Position numbers and translations under genes: made by a program
The notes under the pieces: model-generated
What the model was told of the DNA's origin: nothing
The model's database searches: none
The model's input: only the letters and a program-made list of their open reading frames with translations
In this document: piece after piece, positions 12,100 through 23,416 of the stretch
How the letters are laid out: each line of letters starts with the position of its first letter
Numbering within the stretch: the stretch's first letter is position 1
NCBI GenBank assembly: GCA_003667245.1
Contig: RCNN01000002.1
Span: 124,001 to 188,000 of the forward strand
DNA length: 64,000 nt
Reading direction: 5' to 3'
From: Heterostelium multicystogenum
Taxonomy: Eukaryota; Evosea; Eumycetozoa; Acytosteliales; Acytosteliaceae

Positions 12100-13345
12100 T
12101 TATTTTGATTTGTATGGACTTTCATTAATTTCACTACGTTTTTGGTTAGGTGAAATTGGTGTATCTTTGTTTGTGGAGTCACCTTTTCCTTGTGGGCTTT
12201 GGGCCCCTGTGCTTTCAAATCTTTGATCGATAACTTGAAGAGTAGAATAGTTTCCAGTAAAAAAAACCATTTTGTTCACACTCTGCAGAAAGTAAGCAAT
12301 CCTCTTTAGAACAAATAACTGGACAATATTTGATTTCCTTTTTAGATAAAAGCTCTATGTTCAATAAAACGATTATTTGAGACAGATGAACATTAAATGT
12401 ATCCTGTTCAATCTTATTCAATTCACGATAATCGGTTCGTCTAAAGGATAAAACTGCTATACCTAAGATAAAAAGGGTAATAAAGTTGGTATTAAACTTG
12501 TTTAGATCTTCAGTTTAAACTTACGATCTAAATTGGTATCTATTATATTTTCAAGTTTCTTAAACTCAGAAGTCCATTGTTGTGGACCGTTTTTACAGAT
12601 CATCCTAACAGAATCGTCTACAACCCAACATGTTCTTAATTTAAAAACTCTCTGCAATATTCTGAATCCAAAATCTTGCATAGCCAATACCTGGTTGTGG
12701 TCCTGGAAGAATAATGATAGGCAGACCGGACCAGTTTCTTTTATAATTTTCATAGTCAATCTCTCGTACCACCAAAACGGTTCTATATGAATTATTATCT
12801 ATAACTTTGAATCTGTTTAAAAAGGCAATATTATCTCTCTGAATTGTAGGTGTGAATATTATTTTTTTGTTTTCTGGTGGAAATTGATTATCGTCATTAG
12901 GAATCCATATTTTGATTGGATGATCATTAATCATAAAGAAACACTCTTTACCAGGACCTGTGATCTTCTCGGAAGTAGCAACATTTTCCTTTTTTTTTGA
13001 TTTTGATGTTGAAGTTGGAGGTTCCATTACTTCTGAATGTAAAGGATATGAATCCATATATATTTCATTTCCAGATTTTATCTGTGATGAAATCTGGAGT
13101 ATCTCCGAATAATAGGAATTCTTATTTTGCATCTTATATACAAAAATATTTTTGTCGGAACCATTTTTTCAATATTTAAATAATCTCCATTTTGGAATTC
13201 CTCTATACCAGTATAGGATTTTACCAACACTAATCTACAAAGACTAGGTTAGATAGAATTAGATTACTTTAGATAGAATCATACCTGAAAGTTTACTTTC
13301 TAAAGCATCGCTTAAGGTTATAACTTTGTCATTTTTGTTACTCAT
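12100..13345 (-). CDS. GREB1/TAGT-like putative glycosyltransferase, paralog 2
   Basis: Tandem paralog of the preceding gene, same strand, 188 bp apart. It starts MSNKNDKVITLSDALESKL. Introns are 13230-13284 and 12463-12524; the second is at the same site as the in-frame intron of paralog 1. The shared domain is clear: FFMINDHPIKIW, FPPENKKIIFTPT, NWSGLPIIILPGPQPGIGYAR, KLRTCWVVDDSV, LLNIELL, and CSKEDCLLSAECEQNG. DD in VDDSV is the candidate metal/donor-binding pair. The C-terminal tail (to 12100) is short and Ser/Pro-rich, unlike the long TP-rich tail of paralog 1. Frame shifts fall near 13150, 12650 and 12260 (a T8 run). About 375 residues. The product could instead be a non-catalytic relative; only the fold-level motifs are visible. 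Confidence 0.6.
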
Positions 13346-13604
13346 TACTAATATTAAATGTTAAGTATATTTTACTTTGATTTGTTTTTTGAGAATGAAC
13401 TGTTTCTTTCAACAAAAATGATTGTTGAGAATATCAAAAGGAAATTAACAAAAATAAATGGAACAATAAAAAATGAAAACAAAAATTCTGTGATACCCAT
13501 TTTTTTTTATTTTGATTTTTCTTCTTAAAAAAATCTTTGTTTGGAAGTGTGAGAGTTGAAATTCACTTTTCAAGACTTGTTTAAGAATTAGTTATGACTT
13601 GATT

Positions 13605-13705
13605 TAATTTGACTTGTTTCTAACAAAATAATGTTTAAAAACATTTTATTAAACTAAACAATGTCGTCGACCAATATATTTATTAGGCTATCATTCATAG
13701 ATTCA
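13605..13705 (+). repeat. Dispersed repeat B, copy 1
   Basis: ACTTGTTTCTAACAAAATAATG...AAAACATTTTATTA and the following CAATATATTTATTAG...AGATTCATAC match, with substitutions and small indels, the sequence at about 15030-15140. It lies upstream of paralog 2. Confidence 0.65.
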
Positions 13706-13785
13706 TACTAATACTAATACTCTTCAATCGGTTTAATCAATAATCATTTCAAATAAAAGTGACGATGAAAGTTATTATAATATGA
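13705..13785 (+). repeat. Dispersed repeat, copy 2 of GTF3C3 3' flank
   Basis: Same-orientation, diverged copy of 9915-9990, recognised by CTTCAATCGGT, TAATCATTTCAAATAAAAGTGA and GATGAA in the same order. No GTF3C3 coding sequence is recognisable immediately before it. Confidence 0.75.
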
Positions 13786-13850
13786 AAAGGGTCCGTTTGA
13801 AAAATAGGTTTTATTTAAGGTGTTCAAGAATAATTCACTCTTTGAGTCTT

Positions 13851-14744
13851 TTAGAAGTGATGTCGGATTATATAGATTATTAAGTGCACGACTGAACAAA
13901 ACTTTCTTGTTTTCATTTCTTTGCCTTTATCTAAATAAGTATATCTTAGGAATAATAGAACCGATCTTTGGCACTTCTTATTGAGGTATGCATCACATTT
14001 GGTATCTTTGTCCTTAAATGTTACTTGTTTTTTTGTGTCTGTTTGGCTGTCGGAATAATAATCATTATCATCATCATAATTATCATCATCATCGTCATAA
14101 TCATCATATTCATCTTCATCATCTCCTTCTTCTTCTTCTTCGAGACATCCTCATCACTTGAATCGCTGCCCATATCTATATCGTATAGTGAGTGTTGAAA
14201 TAGAATCTGATCATTTGAATCTTTAACTTTTTTTAGATAATAGTTGAGAAGGCCTAAACATCGTATACTTTCTTCGTTCTAATAAATAAAAGAGTATTAG
14301 CCCAACACTTTAAAAACTAAGTATTAGAGATACATACATTGATTAAGTGTGTTATATGACAAAGTTTGAATGTTATGAAAGAGCCAATACATATTTGACC
14401 CAAATGAGAGTTGGTAATTTTGGTATTGCAACACATGCAATAATCTCCTTTGATCTGACTGGCAGAATAAATCCTCCTCCAATATATAATCCTTCTTTAG
14501 TTTGGGACGTCCTATGACTGAGTCTGGTCGCACTACTCTCGAAGCTTTTTTTCCACTAGTAGTTTCTCTTGGCAAGTTGATGGGTGTCGTTGTAGTATGA
14601 GGTTCCAAACCTTTGTGAACAGGACATGTACATTTAGGAGTCAATCCAAATTCCTGGCAAGCATTCAAGTAACAAATTGGATCATGTTAAAGCAAACATT
14701 TTTACTTCTTTGGAACAGATATGGCACTTATAAGTTGCGTCCAT
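13851..14744 (-). CDS. Cys-rich protein with acidic Asp/Tyr tail, unknown
   Basis: Minus-strand gene starting MDATYKCHICSKEVKMF. The N terminus has CHIC, then after one frame change CYLNACQEFG and KCTCPVHKG, so about six Cys plus a His that could bind zinc. A middle segment (QSDQRRLLHVLQYQNYQLS) is followed by an intron (donor GTATGT, about 14340-14278) and NEESIRCLGLLNYYLKK. Then comes an Asp/Glu/Tyr run encoded by GAT repeats (14110-14040), and a C terminus with KCDAYLNKKCQRSVLLFLRY, stop at 13851. A second frame change lies at the start of the acidic run. I do not recognise the family. It shares flanking repeats with the two upstream paralogs but not their domain. Confidence 0.45.
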
Positions 14745-15014
14745 AATTTAAATATATAATAATCAATTTTTTAGTTTATAGGATCAAAACACCTATAAAT
14801 TTGGGAAATTACTGGATCATTTGCAACTGGAGTCGGTTGTAAACAAATATATTGTATTTTGTTTTATTTTTTTAGATTTTTTAGGAGAAAATGATTCTGA
14901 CTTGTCATAGAAAAAATGGAAGTGGTCAGTCCAATTTAAGAACATTTGATCTTCTGCTTGTCAATTCATTATTAAAGAAATCAATATATTAATAAGTAGG
15001 ATCCTGATCAGGTT

Positions 15015-15140
15015 TTGAAGTAATTTTTACTTGTTCCTAACAAATTAATGATATAAAACATTTTATTATACAACAGGGTATAGTATACCTATTATCAATG
15101 TATTTACTAGCTAATAAAAGTTTCAATTAGATTCATACAC
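15015..15140 (+). repeat. Dispersed repeat B, copy 2
   Basis: ACTTGTTCCTAACAAATTAATG...AAAACATTTTATTA matches 13605-13705 over about 40 bp with few differences; similarity resumes at CAATGTATTTACTAG and AGATTCATAC. Confidence 0.65.
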
Positions 15141-15154
15141 TTCAAATGAAATAT

Positions 15155-15213
15155 ACATACAACTTAAAGTGTTATCAATGTTCAATCAAGAGATGAGGAA
15201 TCAAATACATATC
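15155..15213 (+). pseudogene. Decayed fragment of a GTF3C3 exon
   Basis: TTATCAATGTTCAATCAAGAGATGAGGAATCAAATACATATCT is closely similar to GTF3C3 coding sequence at 9031-9078 (the KVLSLFQRDEESSTYL segment), same orientation. It differs by a few substitutions and a 2-nt insertion that breaks the frame. Homology fades after the ATATCT. This is a partial duplicate, not a functional exon. Confidence 0.6.
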
Positions 15214-16103
15214 TATAGTTTGAATCATCTGTGGATACCATCTGTTCAATGATACCAAATCAAAGACTATGATATTCAATGACTTAAACTACAGGTTTAT
15301 TCTCACACTTTCTTAACAAATGGTAGATTTAGATTAAAGAATAGGAATTACGTCAAGTTAGACTTTATGATTATTCAAGATTGGGTAAACAAGATGTTCG
15401 ACAATAGATAAGCAGTTAACAATTCGATTAACGTGCCAATTCTGTTGAGAATTTCAGAATATTATCATCATAAATGTTGTTGATTGATTGGTTGCAGATC
15501 AAGATTTCAATATGGCTTCGAGATTGTGGTGATTAAAATTAGATTGTGTTTGTATCGAGTCCTGTACCTAAACCGTAATAAGATTTGTTTTGCAAAAAAC
15601 CACTTTTCAATTTCGACAAAAAAGGTTCATCATGAGCCAACTTGGTTTTCTCACATTTCACAAAAAAACCTAAATTAAATGTCCTATTTTGGATTGGTAA
15701 ACAAAAAAATGAAACTGTACTGTTTTCACCCTCCGCAAAAACTATATTCATCACTTCCACTCACCCATCTATCATCAAACATCTGAAACCAGAATTAAAC
15801 ACACCCACCCAACTCAAACCATCATCTAACAAATGAAATCCAACAATAAATATAAATTCAAACTGAATGATGCATTTTTATTTAATCAACCATCATTGCA
15901 ATACTTCACATCAAAATAAAATAGTTATTTGAATTATCTTTAGTTTTATCATCCTATTTATTTATTTATTTATTATTTATTTATCTTATTAATATTTTTT
16001 TGTAAAAACAAATAAAAACAAACATATAATTATTACATCTACAGATAGATATATATGAATAAATAAAATATAGATATAATCATGAAAAATTCACAAATTA
16101 AAT

Positions 16104-17706
16104 ATGATGAATAATTTCATTACTACAGGTAAAAAACTCTGTACTTAAAAGTAGAATTGCAAGAAAGAGTTTGCACCGAAAGATTGTCAATGACCTCGAT
16201 GATATCATTCCATTGTTCCAGAATGGACAGTATCTGGGATGGTCTGGATTCGCAGGAACAAACTACCCTAAAGTCATCCCAATTGCACTGGCTGACCACG
16301 TTGAGAGAAACGAGTTGCAAGGAAAAAATGAAGTTTAATTTGTTTGTTGGTGCCTCCACAGGACAAGAGACCGAGGATCGTTGGGCTTCCCTCGACATGA
16401 TAGCCCGTAGATACCCACATCAAGTTGGAAAGAACATCCAAAAGGGAATCAACAGCGGAAGAATCAAGTTTGGCGATGGTCATCTCAGTATGTTTGCCAA
16501 CGATATCACCTATGGGTACTATACCATGAACAAACCAAAAGGAGGAAACAGTATGGATATTGTCATCATAGAAGCAACAGAGATTACAGAACAAGGTTGG
16601 ATTATCCCAGGTGCGTCAGTTGGTATTGCCCCTGAGCTTATCCAAATGGCCGACAAAATCATAGTAGAGTTGAACACATCGATGCCTTCATACAAAGGTG
16701 TACATGATATCGTCAGCATAGAACTACCTCCACACACCAAGCCATTCCAAATCACCAGAGTAGATGATCGTATTGGACACCCAGCCATTCCATGTGATCC
16801 TGAGAAAATTGTCGCCATTGTCGAGTCTCAACTTCCCGATTCCACTCCACCATCAGTTCCAGCCGATGGAGTCTCCAAAGCAATTGCAACACACATTGTC
16901 GAATTCTTAAAGAGTGAGATCAACAGAGGATTCCTTCCAAAGAATCTGTTACCACTTCAATCTGGAATCGGTAATATAGCCAATGCCGTAATAGGTGGAA
17001 TTCACAACGGTCCATTTGACAACATCAATGTTTGGACTGAAGTCATTCAAGATACTTTTTTTGGATTTCTTTGAAAGTGGAAAGCTAAACTTTGCTTCTA
17101 CAACCTCTATCAGATTCTCTCAATCAGGTTTCAACAGACTGTTTAACAATTGGAAGAACTACAGCTCCAAATTTGTTTTGAGAAATCAGTCCATTTCAAA
17201 CTCTGCAGAAATGATTCGTCGTCTTGGAGTTATCTCCATGAACACACCAGTTGAATTCGACATCTATGGTCACGCCAACTCGACTTGCGTATCTGGTACT
17301 AGAATGTTGAATGGTATTGGTGGAAGTGGTGAATTCAATAGAAATTCCAAATTAGCTATTATGCACGCACCATCCGTTCGTCCAACAAAGACAGATCCTC
17401 TGGGTGTATCCACTATTGTTCCATTCTGTACTCATGTCGACCATTCTGAGCACGATGTTGATATCTATGTCACTGAACAGGGACTTGCAGATCTGCGTGG
17501 ACTTGCACCAACCGAGCGTGCCCTTTGTATCATAGAAAACTGTGCCCATCCAGTCTACAAACCAATTCTATTGGATTATTTCAAGACATCTCAAGAGATT
17601 TGTTTAAAGAACGGAAGCGGACATCAACCACACCAAAATCGACAAATGCTTCAAGATGCATACCAATCTCATGGAAAAAGGAACTATGAGAATTGATAGC
17701 TGGTAA
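16104..17706 (+). CDS. ach1: Acetyl-CoA hydrolase / acetate CoA-transferase (Ach1)
   Basis: Mitochondrial-type CoA-transferase family 1 enzyme that moves CoA between short acyl groups (acetyl/succinyl), about 530 residues as usual for Ach1. The start [22 protein letters not shown] is basic, like a mitochondrial presequence. Conserved blocks: [41 protein letters not shown](V)[28 protein letters not shown] and [11 protein letters not shown], the last carrying the family's catalytic Glu. Frame changes occur at A/T runs near 16131, 16325, 17060 and 17635. With the last corrected, the protein ends [11 protein letters not shown] at 17706. No intron is needed. The downstream gene is convergent, 82 bp away. 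Confidence 0.88.
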
Positions 17707-17788
17707 ACAATAACAATAAACTAAATATAATCAATCATAATCACAAACCTTTCATCTGCCTAATTTCTTCTAGTTATATTCCAAAGTT

Positions 17789-20700
17789 TTATAATTTATT
17801 GTATAAGATATTGAATTCAGATAACAACCTTTCAACGATTGACTTGTCTTCCTCTCTGTATCCAGAAGATTTTGCGGATATTTGATTTACAAATGACTGG
17901 AGCGAGTCCTTGACTTGATTTTGTTGAAGGACAGACTCCATCTGCTTGCTCTTGATAATCTCAATTAGAATATTAACTATTGCTATTAATTTGGTGCTGT
18001 CTTGTTTTAATTCACCTATAATTAATGTAAAGTTAATAGATGTTTATAAAAATATGATTACCAATTATTAAATATACTTACTTGAAAGTTGTTTAAGTAA
18101 TTGTATTAATAATGAGTTTGATGGATCTAATTGTATGAAATCATGGGACAATGTAATGTAGACATCCTTAAGGTGGTTGTTGTCAGTAAAACGATTTATG
18201 TTGTTCAATCGATATCAAGAAAGAAGACAGTATCTTTGGGAGCTCATTAGCAAAATCCTTTGGAACATTAGACCACTCTTCTTCATCTTTGATATTGAAA
18301 CTTGAATAAATCAATTGTAATATATATTTCTTCCCATCCAATGTTTGATTATCCTATTATAATTCATGATTTATGATTCATTGGTTAGTCAACTTATATT
18401 AGCTATCCAGTGTAAACTAACTTACCAATTCTTTTAGTAGAGAATTCAATAGTGGAAGTAAAACTTTCTTGATTGGAATAGTTGATCTTAAGTGATTGAT
18501 ATCTCTAAATATTCTATTTAACACCTTATCTCTATGTTGAGTGTCGACCAATGACGCAGTGTTGTTATCAATCTTGTCGTGTTTTCTCTTTAATGATGAT
18601 TCTTTGTTGGCTTCATCATCTTCTACATCTACTATTTCGTTTGAATCTTCTGGCTTATGAATCATTGCCAATGTAATTGAAATACAGAAAGCCAAGTAAT
18701 TATCCAGTCCAAATCCTTGGTCATATTTATAATAGATAATATCAAATATTCTTTCTTTAACTTCAATTGATACTTTTGGTGCTACAATATAGAATGTTAG
18801 CTATTGATAGATTGATAGATTAATAGACTCGGTTTAGATTGTTACTTACATTTGCAAATTGCAATTAATGCTCTGATGGTTAAAAGATTAATAGATGAAA
18901 AGTAATAGATCAAGTATAGAGTTTGGATTTGGATGTCGGTTGGCAAGTGAATGAATGGACCATATACTTGCTTTCCTTGTGGGAACTTGTCGTTTGGCTT
19001 GGAGATGGTAAACAAGAATGGTACCAATGAGTTTTGAATGCTTTCGTATTGAGCTTTCTTGTGCTTGTCCTTTCCGAATGAAAGCAAAATGGTGATGATC
19101 ATAAGTGAGGTGTTTGGATCAGAAGTACCAATCCTCCAAAGTAGCTTTGGAAGTGAAGATATACCCCATTCGATGATCTTCTTTATCGATTTGTCCTTGA
19201 GTGAGTCTTGAATATCAATCAACTCCTTGACAAAGAATACACATGCTTTCTTGGCTGTTGAATTTGGATGGCATTGATTATCGAATTTGATGAATGATTC
19301 TAGAATGCTCTGTGCACGCTCTTGATTGATCGATGGAAGTGTCTTGATGATCACCCAGAGGAAAGAAGAGATGGATGTACGAACAGATTGTCCTCTTTCT
19401 CCTTCTTTGACAAGCTTTCCATCGAGTGCGTCCTCAATAAAGTCAATAGCTGGATCGAACCATTTTGGTAGAGTTGTCTTTGAACTTGGGCTAATTGGTG
19501 GTAGCAAGAAGGTCAGTGTCTGTGTAATCATTGAGTTAATTTCTTGACTGGCTGTGTACTCTTTGGAGTCGGGGTTATCAGAACTACCGACCATCACTGG
19601 ATAGTGGGCAGAGAAGTATTTGAGGTAGTCTTGACGTATCTTATCTAATTTCTCGTGAGAGGCAATGCTTGTATCCTCTTTAATCTTTGTAATCAATAGC
19701 ATCAACATCTTCACAAGCAATTCCATATCGAGGAGGGTGGAATGTGAGCCAGGATTGCTTGGTGTCAATTCGAGCCAACACTCAATGAGTGTGGGCATCA
19801 GGTTAGCAGTAAATTCAAGTGTTTCCATCGATGACTCGAGTGCACGTGCAGATATCTTTCCTGAAGTTGCTGATTGACTAAAAAAGGAGGTGAATACATT
19901 TCTTTCGATGTAGCTATTGAAGTTAGAGAGAAGTGGTGTTTGAGATGTCCATGGTCTGGTAAGGGCATTGGAGCTCTTTACCTTGTTCAGGAGCTTCTGG
20001 TGTGGCTGTTCACTTGGTAGCAAACGTTCCAAAAGCTTGAAAAGACTCTGTAGGATTTGAATTCTCTGTTGAAGCTGATTGTTTTTGAGACCTGTGGCTG
20101 ATGCTCCAGACGAACCAGTGGAGCTTGCTGTTGCGGACAATGATGATCCACCTGCGTTTGAGAGTACCAATGATGCAGTTGTGTGAATACCAACTCTCTT
20201 CAATAATTCCAAGTAGTTTGGCAAGATTTGGTGTGAGAATGCAATCATCTGTGGGAACTGAGTGATGAGCAACTCAAACAGTTGCAATGAATCCATACGA
20301 ATCGAAGACTTCAAATGAGTCATTCCAGATGTAATATATATAGCAAAGAGTGGAAGGAATGGTGACATCATCACCGAGTCAACCAAGGGGAGAACCTTTC
20401 CAATGACAGCGTGTGCGGCCATTCTAACATTCTTGTCGTTGTCATTGACGGACTCTACAATTCCATTCATGATTGCACCAATATGTTGACTTACCACGAT
20501 AGGGTGCATCTGAATCAAGTCCTTCAAACCATTCAATGAATCACGACGAACCTGTTCGCTATAATGCTTTGTCTTTGAAAGCAAGTCCTTCAAAAGTCAA
20601 ATTTCTCTGATTGGTGAGAGGATCGTCTTTCTCACCTATAGATTGACCTGGGATATATAAAGCTAAACCATGATTAAACAACGATTTGATTGGCTTGTAT

Positions 20701-20881
20701 TAGTACTACTCAACTTCTTTAGACGCTATACTCTAAACTCTCAAGCTAAACTCATACTCTTTGATTTAAATGTGGTAACAGTGACGTTTGGGTTGGGAGG
20801 TGGCTTCTTTCCCAACTTTTTCTTCTTGACCTTAAAGTCAAGCGATGGCTGACTTGTCTTCTTTGATCTTGATCTACCCAT
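17789..20881 (-). CDS. tex10: TEX10/Ipi1-like ARM-repeat ribosome-biogenesis protein
   Basis: Homolog of TEX10 (Ipi1 of the yeast Rix1 complex), a helical-repeat protein needed for 60S pre-ribosome maturation in the nucleolus. The first exon encodes MGRSRSKK...KVKKKKLGKKPPPNPNVT, the usual basic start. After an intron of roughly 150 nt comes LTLKDLLSKTKHYSEQVRRDSLNGL, the family signature, followed by HEAT/ARM-like helices such as DNDKNVRMAAHAVIGKVLP. The large central exon is 20590-18842. Three more exons encode KVSIEVKERIFDIIYYKY, DNQTLDGKKYILQLIY and SELKQDSTKLIAIVNILIE, to a stop at 17789. Frame changes occur near 20590 and 18195. Splice sites at the first intron are uncertain. Confidence 0.82.
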
Positions 20882-21154
20882 ATTGAATCTTAGTTATTCC
20901 GTCAACTCAAATGCTAAGATAAGGTAATAAATAAGGTAAATAAAGTAGCAGATTAGATGAAAATAAAATAAAATAAAATGAAAATAAATTAACACTTTCG
21001 TTCGTCAATTTAGATTTGATGAAAAAAATTAAAAATTACAATATAAAACTAAAAAGAGGGTGAGTGTCAAAATGAAGGAAAAAATGGGCGAACATGGAAT
21101 GGATAGGAAATGGAATGGGAATGGAATGGATGGAATCGGATTTATACAACTTAA

Positions 21155-23416
21155 TTAATTCTTTAATGATTCGTTGAACATTAGAATATACTTGTCCTCG
21201 AGGTCGATGGTAAACTTTTTGGGATTGGAAAGCGGTGATTTCGAGAGGATATCTCTGAGGTTGTCTCTGAGATACTTTAGACGTTCTTTGTTGTTTGCTA
21301 AATTGACTGCGATATTTATATACTCTTCGGGGTTGCTTCCAACAAAGATCACCTAGTCCAACGTTATTTAGGATGGAGCGTCCGACATTGTGCACGTGTG
21401 TAGATCCGGACATTGAAATGAATGGTACACCCATCCAAAGTGAATCAAATGAGGTTGTTGTTCCGTTGTATGGGAACGGGTCCAGACTGATGTCCATCTC
21501 ATTGTAACTATTATAATGCTCTCCTGTCTCCATTGAGTAGGTCTTTAGTTGTACACGTTTGGTGTCGACACCAATATCTTCCAGCTTTTTCAAGTATGCT
21601 GCAGCCGCAGTATCAACAATAAAGAGAGGCGCTTTGATGGATATTCTTGCTGTGGGAAGGCGCTCGAGAATTTGTTTCCATACACCCCAAGTTGCTGGCT
21701 GCACTTTTCGAAAGTGTATTGTAGCATCCAAATGTAACGTATCCATTCTTTTCAAATGCGGATTGTGGGAGGATTGGATGTGTCAGAATATGAGACGCGT
21801 CGAACACAAGAAGCTGTTTGGCATACGGATCAACTTTTCTGTCCACATCTGTTTAGTGTCGAGTGGATCCGCGTATTCGTCAGTGATACGGTATTGTATA
21901 ATGTCAGCGATACCACTGGTGTTAGGGTATCCGAGGTAGTTGGCGATAATCGGCGCTGGACGGTAAGCTGAGATCTCACCATCGCGCTCAGTATGTACGT
22001 CGAGACAGTTCAAGATGGTAATCTCCATGTTTCGAATTGCCTGGGCAACCTGTTTACACGTGGCTCCACGGAACACGTGGAAGTTGCGCTCTCCCACATA
22101 CTCAATGAACTTCTTTGTGAAACCATCAAACTGCGAGCCCATTGAGATCAAATGGATCTCGAAAGTCTCTTCGATTGTGGCACTTTAATATACCATCCAT
22201 AAAGTAAGCGATCGGATGCTCACAGAAATGCGATGACAAATATGCTATTTTGATTGGCGACTGTTTTCTATATGACTTCAAACTATCCAGTGAACTAAAG
22301 TAGAGAATAGCATTGGCCAGTTTAGTAGCGAACGGTATGATTTGTCAGAGTACTCTGGGACTTACTAGGTGAATGGCTTTATATTCAAGAATTTATGATA
22401 TGCTATGGACTCGTCGTAGATGTCACGTTCGTTGCTATATTGATCGGAATAATTCATAAAGAAAATCTTTAACAGCAACGCACGCTGCTTGATATCACGC
22501 GAGGTCTCTGCTAGTTTAACGAGATAAACAAGTCTTTTGACTGCCTTGATGGTCTCACCTTCCTTTTGCTCTAAACTCGCCTTCTCAATGTGTGCTTCGT
22601 ACAGGGTCGGTGTACCTTTGATTGCCATATCGATATGCTTATTTGCGTGGTGGTATCTTGCCTTGCTTTGCATAGAGGGTACCAAGATGTAGATTTACTT
22701 CCTTGTTCTCTGGATCATTTTCATGTGCAGCTACAGATATTGCAATACATCAATATAATGGATAAAACTATCTCCAACATCTATACTAATGCTTACCAAC
22801 AGCTAAATAGAATGAATTGTTAAGATCACCTTTAAGCTGAGCCTCAATGGCCTTAGCATAGAGCTGAAGAGCAATCATCTTCTTTCCTCCAGGTGGCTCT
22901 GTCGGCATCTTAGTGGCTGGGGTCATGACGGTAGAAGTTGTGGAGATAGTCGATGAAGCCGTTGAAACTGGCATGTTGTTGGCTTGTTTCAACATGTTTA
23001 GACGATCCTTGATGAACTTGACATTCGGCGCCATCTTGACGGCCTCCTCCAACTTTGAAATTGCCATCTAAAGGTAGTTGTCATCATATCATATCAAATC
23101 ATATTGTTAGTATGGATAGCTTGTTTTGTGTCGATCGAGTCTTTGTGATATTACAGCAGGTGGTAGTGCGCAGCTATCTGCAAAAGCTATAGAGAGACAC
23201 TGCTTTCAGCTCGCGGTAGTGATCGTTGACTGGGTCCATCGAGATCAGCTTGCTGGTGAGATCAAACAACTTCTTGAAGTGAATCTTCTGCTCATCTTTC
23301 GTCACCTTTTTCGGTGTCTCCAGGAGCAGCGCTCTAACTTGGTCGACTACAACCTGCTGCTCCTGAGGCACAATCAGTGTTTTGATTCCCGTTGGCTTGA
23401 GATGATTCGACGACAT
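21155..23416 (-). CDS. spy: SPINDLY-type protein O-fucosyltransferase (OGT-like, TPR)
   Basis: GT41-family enzyme with N-terminal TPRs and a C-terminal glycosyltransferase domain. SPY-type members add O-fucose to Ser/Thr of nuclear and cytosolic proteins. TPR helices are seen at ISKLEEAVKMAPN (23060), LHLGTLYAKQGK (22690) and TPTLYEAHIEKASLEQ. The catalytic part has IKIAYLSSHFCEHPIAYFMDG, FHVFRG, NCLDVHTERDG, YVTFGCYNTLSK and LDPFPYNGTTTSFDSLWMG. The block SGSTHVHNVGRSILNNVGLG is closer to SPINDLY (GSVHAHNVG...VGLG) than to OGT. Two introns are clear (after ALPPA about 23155-23068; about 22796-22735). Single-base frame changes recur roughly every 150-300 bp in this gene (near 23190, 22660, 22180, 21800, 21700, 21350). 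The protein ends FNESLKN at 21155. Confidence 0.85.

Larger units (their letters stand above)
13346..13850. other. Spacer with two duplicated segments
   Basis: No gene seen. 13605-13705 resembles 15015-15140, and 13705-13785 resembles the GTF3C3 3' flank at 9915-9990, so the spacer looks assembled from duplicated flanking DNA. Confidence 0.6.
14745..16103. other. Spacer with decayed gene fragments
   Basis: AT-rich. It contains copy 2 of repeat B, a GTF3C3 exon fragment (both listed), and an open stretch at about 15312-15410 (LTNGRFRLKNRNYVKLDF...) that reads protein-like but has no start. A T/A-rich part from 15840 to 16100 is probably the Ach1 promoter. Confidence 0.5.

Noticed and set aside
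13968..14198. Plus-strand poly-Ile frame with apparent membrane character
   Set aside because: It is the complement of the GAT repeat that encodes Asp on the minus strand.
15484..15836. Overlapping short frames on both strands
   Set aside because: Each is under 75 codons with no motif and no splice-linked partner.
18842..20881. Importin/CLASP-type HEAT protein
   Set aside because: The LTLKDLLSK...VRRDSLNGL block and basic start fit TEX10/Ipi1 better.
21155..22151. Classical O-GlcNAc transferase
   Set aside because: The SGSTHVHNVG and VGLG blocks match SPINDLY-type enzymes more closely than OGT.
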